DNA from: Pyrinomonadaceae bacterium
GTDB lineage: Bacteria; Acidobacteriota; Blastocatellia; Pyrinomonadales; Pyrinomonadaceae
Assembly: GCA_026786155.1 (NCBI GenBank)
Contig: JAJAYR010000509.1
Coordinates: 1-9,236, forward strand
Direction of reading: 5' to 3'
Length of the DNA stretch: 9,236 nucleotides
Shown here: piece by piece, positions 1 to 5,388 of the stretch
How the letters are laid out: each line of letters starts with the position of its first letter
Numbering within the stretch: position 1 is the stretch's first letter
Position numbers and translations under genes: made by a program
Notes under the pieces: generated by a model
Databases searched by the model: none
Told to the model about the DNA's origin: nothing
Seen by the model: only the letters and a program-made list of their open reading frames with translations

Positions 1-95
1 AAACTCTGGTTTGCCCGATTGAATGGTTTTTGCCGGTCGAGTTTCCGAAAAATGTGGAGCGGCTTTTAGAAGAAACGGAATTGGCTTTGGCTTAA
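1..95 (+). CDS. 3' end of an unrecognised protein (partial)
   Basis: An open frame enters from the left edge (first complete codon at position 3) and ends at TAA 93-95, giving about 30 residues ending in LLEETELALA. The fragment has a C-P-I-E-W-F-L-P stretch followed by an acidic, probably helical tail. I do not recognise the family, and it does not look like the C-terminus of a pyruvate dehydrogenase E1 alpha subunit, which would be the usual neighbour of pdhB. Only 14 nt separate its stop from the ATG of the duplicated pdhB start at 110, so before the hicBA insertion this gene probably lay directly upstream of pdhB in the same operon. That last point is inference. Confidence 0.55.
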   Translation, partial: TLVCPIEWFLPVEFPKNVERLLEETELALA

Positions 96-107
96 TTAAA
101 CAATTAT

Positions 108-159
108 TTATGGCAATTTTGACAATCCGCGACGCGCTCAATCAAGCGTTGCGCGAAGA
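108..159 (+). repeat. 52-bp direct repeat, copy 1 (duplicated pdhB start)
   Basis: Positions 108-159 are identical, base for base, to 580-631. The repeat consists of two bases before the ATG and the first 50 bases of pdhB. The copies diverge at 107 versus 579 on the left and 160 versus 632 on the right. Everything between them (160-579) is the hicBA module. This is the arrangement expected if the module entered at the pdhB start and the target was duplicated, leaving an intact pdhB downstream. Confidence 0.95.
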
Positions 160-172
160 GGTTCGATTATGA
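110..172 (+). pseudogene. pdhB 5' fragment, 20-codon mini-ORF leading into hicB
   Basis: The duplicated pdhB start still reads as an open frame of 20 codons. The first 17 match PdhB exactly (MAILTIRDALNQALREE) and it then ends VRL and TGA at 170-172. That TGA overlaps the hicB ATG (169-171) in an ATGA arrangement, so ribosomes starting at the old pdhB start would finish exactly on the hicB start. The V-R-L end resembles a shortened form of the true PdhB end (V-C-Y-L), so an internally deleted extra pdhB copy is an alternative to target duplication. It has no enzymatic function. A role as a translational leader for hicB is inferred. Confidence 0.75.
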
Positions 173-408
173 AATTGAAAGTTGTTGTTCACGAAGCGGA
201 AGAAGGCGGTTATTGGGCGGAAGTTCCGGCGATTTTAGGCTGTGCGACGCAGGGCGAAACTTTTGAAGAACTGCTTCAAAATTTATATGAAGCGGTTGAG
301 GGTTGTTTATCGGTTGATATTAAACCGGCGCAAATTAACGCCGGAGAGCGCATCGTCGAAATTGCCGTATCAAATCAATTTCGGGGAAAGAACTCGCTAA
401 ACTGTTAG
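169..408 (+). CDS. hicB: HicB-family antitoxin (extended C-terminus)
   Basis: This small protein has the HicB partial-RNase-H fold signature: a beta strand at residues 2-8, then GGYWAEVPAILGCATQGET (13-31) and a helix EELLQNLYEAVEGCL. HicB antitoxins bind and neutralise the HicA mRNA-cleaving toxin; many also repress their own operon. No separate DNA-binding domain is visible, so this is the short HicB type. The start is well placed: its ATG overlaps the TGA of the upstream pdhB-derived mini-ORF. The expected C-terminus is residue 67 (IVEIAV), but the codon that should be TGA is TCA (370-372), so the frame runs 12 residues further (SNQFRGKNSLNC) to TAG at 406-408, inside hicA. Whether the extended protein still binds HicA cannot be judged here. 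Confidence 0.85.
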   Translation: MKLKVVVHEAEEGGYWAEVPAILGCATQGETFEELLQNLYEAVEGCLSVDIKPAQINAGERIVEIAVSNQFRGKNSLNC

Positions 409-575
409 AGAAAAACGGCTGGAAGTTGTTGAGAATTCAGGGCAGTCATCATATTTTCGGCAAAAGCGGAAATGATGCGCGAATTTCCGTTCCAGTTCAC
501 AAAAATCAAACTTTGAAAGCCGGACTATTGCGACATTTACTAAAATTAGCCGAGTTAACGGAAAACGATTTGTAG
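369..575 (+). CDS. hicA: HicA-family mRNA interferase toxin, start codon ATC
   Basis: Read from 369, the frame gives 68 residues of a typical HicA: KSISGKELAKLLEKNGWKLL, then GSHH (25-28; the last His matches the catalytic His of HicA toxins), a VPVH strand, and a helix LKAGLLRHLLKLAELTENDL. HicA is a small double-stranded-RNA-binding-fold RNase that cleaves mRNAs. The frame has no ATG, GTG or TTG at the correct place. Codon 369-371 is ATC exactly where ATG is expected, and a single C to G change at 371 would restore both this start and the hicB stop in an ATGA overlap. The rest of the frame is intact and the catalytic His is present. It is therefore either a recently silenced toxin, one started weakly from ATC, or the product of a sequencing error. 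It ends 6 nt before pdhB. Confidence 0.72.
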   Translation: MKSISGKELAKLLEKNGWKLLRIQGSHHIFGKSGNDARISVPVHKNQTLKAGLLRHLLKLAELTENDL

Positions 576-579
576 AAAA

Positions 580-631
580 TTATGGCAATTTTGACAATCC
601 GCGACGCGCTCAATCAAGCGTTGCGCGAAGA
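580..631 (+). repeat. 52-bp direct repeat, copy 2 (functional pdhB start)
   Basis: This is the partner of 108-159, identical over 52 bases. Here the sequence continues into the complete pdhB. Recombination between the two copies would remove 472 bp, deleting hicBA precisely and rejoining the upstream gene to an unaltered pdhB. Confidence 0.95.
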
Positions 632-1565
632 ACTTTTGAGAGACGAAAATGTCTTTATAATGGGCGAAGAAGTCGCCGAATATGACGGCGCGTATAAAGT
701 TACGCGCGGGCTTTGGAAGGAATTCGGCGACAAGCGCGTCGTTGACACGCCGATTACCGAACTCGGTTTCGCGGCGGTCGGAGTCGGCGCGGCAATGGCT
801 GGTTTGCGTCCGGTGATCGAGTTTATGACTTTTAATTTTTCGATTCTCGCGGCTGACCAAATCATCAATCACGCGGCGAAAATGCTTTATATGTCGAACG
901 GACAATTTAAAGTTCCGATTGTTTTTCGCGGTCCGAACGGCTCGGCTTATCAGGTTTCATCGCAGCATTCGCAAGCACTAGAAGCGTTTTACGCTAACTT
1001 TCCCGGCTTAAAAGTCGTGATGCCGTCAACCGCCGCCGACGCGAAAGGACTGCTCAAATCGGCGATTCGTGATGATAATCCGGTCGTTTTTCTCGAACAG
1101 GAAAGAATGTATGGTTTGAAGGGCGAAGTTCCCGAAGACGACGATTTTACGATTCCTTTGGGCGTGGCTGATGTCAAACGTGAAGGAACTGACTGCACGA
1201 TTGTGGCGCGTTCGATGACCGTAACGCTCGCTCTGCAAGCCGCCGAACAGATGCAGAAGGATTACGACGTTTCGGTCGAAGTCGTTGACCCGCGCACGAT
1301 CAAACCGCTCGACATTGACACAATTGTCAAATCCGTGAAAAAGACGAATCGCCTTATCGTCGTCGAAGAATCGCACGCTTTCGCGTCAGTCGGCGCGGAG
1401 ATTTCGCATCAGGTGACGGAACACGCTTTCGATTACCTAGACGCTCCCGTCAAACGAATTTCCTGCGCCGAAGCACCGATGCCATACGCGAAAAATCTGG
1501 AAGAACTCGCGCTGCCCGACGTTCCGAAAATCATTGCGGCAATTAAGGAAGTTTGTTATTTGTAA
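582..1565 (+). CDS. pdhB: Pyruvate dehydrogenase E1 component, beta subunit
   Basis: This 327-residue protein is full length for the E1 beta family of 2-oxoacid dehydrogenases. With E1 alpha it forms the thiamine-diphosphate heterotetramer that decarboxylates pyruvate and transfers the acetyl group to lipoyl-E2. Visible hallmarks are the N-terminal pyrimidine-binding domain with MGEEVAEYDGAYKVTRGL, DTPITELGFAAVGVGAAMAG and the cofactor-region glutamates, FRGPNGSAYQVSSQHSQ, and a C-terminal transketolase-type domain with VVDPRTIKPLD and LIVVEESHAF. The neighbouring E2 gene (pdhC) supports pyruvate as substrate, although a branched-chain or acetoin enzyme cannot be excluded by sequence alone. 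Its ATG follows the hicA stop by 6 nt, with no clear Shine-Dalgarno. Both of its ends occur twice in the window (108-159 and 2132-2176), and its TAA abuts the brnT frame with no spacer. No E1 alpha gene is visible. Confidence 0.95.
   Translation: MAILTIRDALNQALREELLRDENVFIMGEEVAEYDGAYKVTRGLWKEFGDKRVVDTPITELGFAAVGVGAAMAGLRPVIEFMTFNFSILAADQIINHAAKMLYMSNGQFKVPIVFRGPNGSAYQVSSQHSQALEAFYANFPGLKVVMPSTAADAKGLLKSAIRDDNPVVFLEQERMYGLKGEVPEDDDFTIPLGVADVKREGTDCTIVARSMTVTLALQAAEQMQKDYDVSVEVVDPRTIKPLDIDTIVKSVKKTNRLIVVEESHAFASVGAEISHQVTEHAFDYLDAPVKRISCAEAPMPYAKNLEELALPDVPKIIAAIKEVCYL
1521..1565 (+). repeat. 45-nt pdhB 3' end, partner of 2132-2176
   Basis: The last 15 codons of pdhB including the stop recur after brnA. 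Forty of 45 bases match. All coding differences but one are synonymous (Pro versus Gln near the left end), and the stop is TAA here but TGA in the copy. The copies bracket brnT-brnA. Confidence 0.88.
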
Positions 1566-1856
1566 ACGAATTTTACTTGGGATGAAAATAAGGCGCGGAA
1601 AGTTGAAGACGAACATAAAATCGAATTTGATAGAATAAAAGATGTTTTCGATGACCCTTTTGCTGTTGAATATACCGATGAAGCGCATTCAACAGATGAG
1701 GAAATCTGGTTTGCAGTTATCGGTTTAACCGTCGAATACGGCTTGATTCAATTGATTTTTACCGAACCGACCGATACCGAATTACATTTTATTACAGCCA
1801 GAAAAGCCGAGAGTTGGATGGTGAAAGTTTATGAACAAAACAGACGCAGAATCTAA
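1566..1856 (+). CDS. brnT: BrnT-family toxin, start codon ACG
   Basis: The frame directly after the pdhB stop encodes about 96 residues typical of BrnT: NFTWDENKARKVEDEHKI, DRIKDVFDDPFAVEY, a central strand pair (LTVEYGLIQLIFTEP), and the C-terminal signature HFITARKAE...KVYE. BrnT is a RelE-like-fold RNase toxin neutralised by BrnA. No usual start codon exists. Position 1566-1568 is ACG, where homologues begin Met-(x)-Phe-x-Trp-Asp, and the only in-frame ATG lies near the end of the gene. A single T to C change from ATG would explain this. The frame is otherwise open, so loss of the start looks recent, or translation starts at ACG or by reinitiation from the adjoining pdhB stop. The gene overlaps brnA by 26 nt, as is common for this pair. 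The A+T content appears higher than in pdhB. Confidence 0.75.
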   Translation, partial: TNFTWDENKARKVEDEHKIEFDRIKDVFDDPFAVEYTDEAHSTDEEIWFAVIGLTVEYGLIQLIFTEPTDTELHFITARKAESWMVKVYEQNRRRI

Positions 1857-2130
1857 ATTGAAATTTTTAGAGACCAGCGAAGAAGAAAAAGCGCATGGTT
1901 TGCGCCGCATTAAACGCCGACATATTACCAAACCCGGCGAAATGACGCTCGAAAATTGTTGGGTTGAGATTTCACTGTCGCTCGATGCCGAAGTTTTGCA
2001 GTTCTTCGAGTCGGATTCGGCTAAAATAAACGCGGTTTTGCGGAAGGAAATGGAAAAAAGAAAATTGAGTAACGAATTGCTCGAAGATACTGAATTTGTC
2101 AGCCGGTTGCGAGAGAAGTTAGCGGCTTAA
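1831..2130 (+). CDS. brnA: BrnA-like antitoxin
   Basis: This 99-residue protein has a charged N-terminal half (residues 1-45, rich in Lys/Arg/Glu). It is followed by the BrnA-type ribbon-helix-helix-like segment W-V-E-I-S-L-S-L-D-A-E-V-L-Q-F-F, then AKINAVLRKEMEKRK and a C-terminal helix. BrnA antitoxins bind BrnT and use this RHH region to bind DNA and repress the operon. The identification rests on this motif together with the overlapping upstream brnT. The ATG has a weak purine-rich stretch (GGTGAAAG) before it, inside brnT. The spacing in the RHH segment appears shorter than in most BrnA proteins, so a CopG-like relative is possible. Its stop (2128-2130) is followed after one base by the duplicated pdhB tail. 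Confidence 0.75.
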   Translation: MNKTDAESKLKFLETSEEEKAHGLRRIKRRHITKPGEMTLENCWVEISLSLDAEVLQFFESDSAKINAVLRKEMEKRKLSNELLEDTEFVSRLREKLAA

Positions 2131-2131
2131 T

Positions 2132-2176
2132 GTTCAGAAAATCATCGCGGCGATTAAGGAAGTTTGTTATTTATGA
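2132..2176 (+). repeat. Duplicated pdhB 3' end, diverged copy
   Basis: This 45-nt segment encodes VQKIIAAIKEVCYL followed by TGA, against VPKIIAAIKEVCYL and TAA in pdhB. The TGA (2174-2176) overlaps the ATG of the hicB remnant (2173-2175). This is the same ATGA junction seen where the pdhB 5' fragment meets hicB at 169-172. Third-position differences suggest divergence under protein-level constraint before the duplication was stranded, or origin from a related strain. Confidence 0.88.
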
Positions 2177-2296
2177 AATTATAAAGTCATTGTTCACGAA
2201 GCGGAAGTTCCGGCAATTCCGGGCTGCGCGACACAGGGCGAAATATTTGAAGAACTTTTGCAAAATCTTTACGAAGCCGTGGAAGGTTGTTTATTT
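2173..2296 (+). pseudogene. hicB remnant (frameshifted, internally deleted)
   Basis: The sequence aligns with hicB at 169-312. It starts ATGAAATTA and then has one extra T that brings TAA into frame after three codons. It lacks 18 bases corresponding to EGGYWA, and then continues with EVPAIPGCATQGE and EELLQNLYEAVEGCL when read in the corrected frame. By eye about 85 percent of aligned bases match, with most differences at third positions, so this is a diverged second hicB rather than a fresh copy of the first. Similarity stops near 2296 and no hicA remnant follows. It cannot make a working HicB. Confidence 0.82.
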
Positions 2297-2325
2297 CTTA
2301 AATCATATCTAAATAAATTTACACC

Positions 2326-2329
2326 GGAG
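2326..2329 (+). promoter_or_regulatory. Ribosome binding site for the AP2 gene
   Basis: GGAG lies 7 nt before the ATG at 2337. It is one of the few clear Shine-Dalgarno sites in the window and supports this start. Confidence 0.6.
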
Positions 2330-2336
2330 TACAAAT

Positions 2337-2774
2337 ATGCCGAAACCGAAAGGGTATACAGAAATCGTAAATTTGAAAAATAGAGTTGACGGTTGTTGGG
2401 TTCGCCTGAAAAGTCGTGGAGAGAGTTTTTCTGAATTCTTTAAATTTTCAGCTTATAAAAGCAAGGCTGAAACACGCAAGGCGGCGCGAGAATGTTACCG
2501 TCAGCTTGTTCTTGAACATCCCAAAATGAGCCGACAGGAAAATGCCCAAAGAAAAACTTCTCGAACAGGTGAAACTATTGGTGTTCGCAGACTTCTCAAA
2601 ATTGATAAAAGATGGGGAGGAAACGCCTATGAAGTTTGGGAAGCCCGATGGTCTCACAAAAAATATCAACGTCGTGTGAAAACATTTAGCATAGAAAAAT
2701 ATGGAGAAGAAGAAGCTAGAAGATTGGCAATAGAAGCAAGATTGCAAGGTTTGGCAGAAATGGGCGAAAGGTAA
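2337..2774 (+). CDS. Tandem AP2/ERF-like DNA-binding domain protein
   Basis: This 145-residue basic protein contains two AP2-like units. Residues about 16-58 (GCWVRLKSRGESFSEFF, then a helix AETRKAARECYRQLV) match the pattern of three strands and a helix. Residues about 81-139 are a stronger match, with IGVRRLLKI, YEVWEARWSHKKYQRRVKTFS and the helix KYGEEEARRLAIEARLQGL. Bacterial AP2 domains are mostly found in phage proteins, homing endonucleases and other mobile-element proteins, where they bind DNA. There is no HNH or other nuclease motif here, so it may be a regulator or a stand-alone DNA-recognition protein. It sits between pdhB and pdhC, next to TA debris, and looks richer in A+T than the pdh genes, all consistent with acquisition by transfer. 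Its target and role are unknown. Confidence 0.72.
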   Translation: MPKPKGYTEIVNLKNRVDGCWVRLKSRGESFSEFFKFSAYKSKAETRKAARECYRQLVLEHPKMSRQENAQRKTSRTGETIGVRRLLKIDKRWGGNAYEVWEARWSHKKYQRRVKTFSIEKYGEEEARRLAIEARLQGLAEMGER

Positions 2775-2830
2775 GAATTTTCGTTTTTCTCATCTGAAGT
2801 ATCATCTTTTAGAATTAACAAAGTAATTTT

Positions 2831-4228
<1,398 letters not shown>

Positions 4229-4240
4229 GATTTTTAGAGT

Positions 4241-4279
4241 AAAAAAGACAGGCTGAAAGATTTTCGGTCTGTCTTTTTT
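4241..4279. terminator. Bidirectional intrinsic terminator between pdhC and the FGE-like gene
   Basis: AAAAAAGACAG (4241-4251) pairs perfectly with CTGTCTTTTTT (4269-4279), and the interior CTGAAA/TTTCGG extends the stem around a short loop. T runs on both strands allow termination of pdhC (+) and of the convergent gene ending at 4303 (-). Confidence 0.88.
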
Positions 4280-4302
4280 GTTGAAGTTATTTCAAGAAAA
4301 TG

Positions 4303-5361
4303 TCAATCGGGTATCGCAACCACCCGGAAACCTATCGAATAATTAACAGAGTCAACATAAACGTCCTTTCTTTTGCCGGTTCGCAACTCGTTGTAACTTT
4401 GTCCCCAACTGCCGCCTTTCCCGACCCGGAAAACCGCGTCGCCTTGCAGATTCGGTGAACTGTCATCGGTTAAATCTATAAATTTCGTTCGCCAAACGTC
4501 TTCGCACATTTCCCAGACGTTGCCGCTCACGTCATATAAACCGAAAGCGTTCGGCAGATATGAGCCGACTTTGGCGGGCGAAAATTCGACGTGGTGCGCG
4601 TAAAACTGCCACAGTTTTTTTTCCGCATCGTCGCCCCAATAATGTTTCGTCGTCGTTCCAGCCCGCGCCGCGTATTCCCATTCGGCTTCCGACGGCAGGC
4701 GATATTGATAGCCGTCCTTTTTTTCGTTCAGCTTTTTGAGAAAGGCTTTCGCGTCGCCCCATTTAATGTTTTCGACCGGGCAATCGCCGCCGCACGTTTG
4801 ATATTCGCTCGGATTTTTGCCCATCAAAAGTTTCCATTGCGCTTGCGTAACTTCAAATTTTCCGATGTAAAATTGCTGTTTTATTTTTACGCTGTGCTGG
4901 GGTTGTCCGCTGCTTGAATCTTCTATTTCTTCCTTTTTTACGCCCATCAAAAATTCGCCCGGCGGAATCAGGACGAATTCCATCCCGATTGAATTTTTTA
5001 CTTCAATCGGTTTGGTTAAATTCTTCGATTGTTTTTGAATCATCGGCGCGACGGGCAGCGCGTTTTGGCGAATCGCTTCGAGCAGAGCATTATTTGCGCC
5101 CCACGCGCGAAGTTTTTTTTCATTTTCGGCACTCAGCCAAAAAGTGATTTTGCGCGTGTTCACGCCTTCGATTAAAAGCACATTTTTGTTCGCCGCCGTT
5201 GTTTTAGTCGAGCGCAGAGCCTTTTCGACATTGCTGAGGTTGAGCGGTTTTTCATCTTGCGCCGGAACATTTTGAGCGGCAAAAACGACGCTCAAAATAA
5301 TCGTTAAAATTAACTTCAGCCGCATTATGTCGTCGTCTTTTTTAAATTTGCGGGTTTTCAT
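4303..5361 (-). CDS. Exported FGE/SUMF1-fold protein lacking the catalytic cysteines
   Basis: This is a 352-residue protein. Residues 13-34 (MRLKLILTIILSVVFAAQNVPA) look like a signal peptide, cleaved about A34, so the product is probably periplasmic. Residues about 38-105 form a helical region of unknown type. Residues about 122-352 are a formylglycine-generating-enzyme-sulfatase domain: NSIGMEFVLIPPGEFLMG, FEVTQAQWKLLMG, CGGDCPVENIKW, LPSEAEWEYAARAG, NAFGLYDVSGNVWEM, GKGGSWG, SIGFRVV. True sulfatase-activating FGE enzymes carry a cysteine pair shortly after the GGSW motif. Here that stretch (GQSYNELRTGKRKD) has none, so a binding or scaffold role is likelier than formylglycine formation. 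No sulfatase gene is nearby. The ATG at 5361 is favoured over the internal Met13 because GGAG lies 7 nt upstream. It follows the kinase by 27 nt and is probably co-transcribed with it. Confidence 0.85.
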   Translation of the reverse strand: MKTRKFKKDDDIMRLKLILTIILSVVFAAQNVPAQDEKPLNLSNVEKALRSTKTTAANKNVLLIEGVNTRKITFWLSAENEKKLRAWGANNALLEAIRQNALPVAPMIQKQSKNLTKPIEVKNSIGMEFVLIPPGEFLMGVKKEEIEDSSSGQPQHSVKIKQQFYIGKFEVTQAQWKLLMGKNPSEYQTCGGDCPVENIKWGDAKAFLKKLNEKKDGYQYRLPSEAEWEYAARAGTTTKHYWGDDAEKKLWQFYAHHVEFSPAKVGSYLPNAFGLYDVSGNVWEMCEDVWRTKFIDLTDDSSPNLQGDAVFRVGKGGSWGQSYNELRTGKRKDVYVDSVNYSIGFRVVAIPD

Positions 5362-5368
5362 ATTTACG

Positions 5369-5372
5369 CTCC
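5369..5372 (-). promoter_or_regulatory. Ribosome binding site of the FGE-like gene
   Basis: On the minus strand GGAG stands 7 nt before the ATG at 5361, which favours that start over the second ATG 36 nt downstream. It lies in the gap after the kinase stop. Confidence 0.6.
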
Positions 5373-5388
5373 AAAATTTGCAATTCGT

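Noticed and set aside
1..95. Upstream fragment as the end of pdhA (E1 alpha)
   Set aside because: The residues do not resemble an E1 alpha C-terminus. It is left as unrecognised.
2130..2312. Open frame of 60 codons starting at the brnA stop
   Set aside because: It runs out of frame through the duplicated pdhB tail and the hicB remnant. The evident homology lies in other frames, so this one is accidental.
2337..2350. Shared start-like bases (ATGCCGAAAC) between the AP2 gene and pdhC codon 7 (2849) as another gene-end duplication
   Set aside because: Only 10 bases match and the flanks differ, which is expected by chance for a Met-Pro-Lys start.
4303..4400. FGE-like C-terminus as the variable region of a diversity-generating retroelement
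   Set aside because: No reverse transcriptase, template repeat or accessory gene is visible, and the segment alone is ordinary for the FGE fold.
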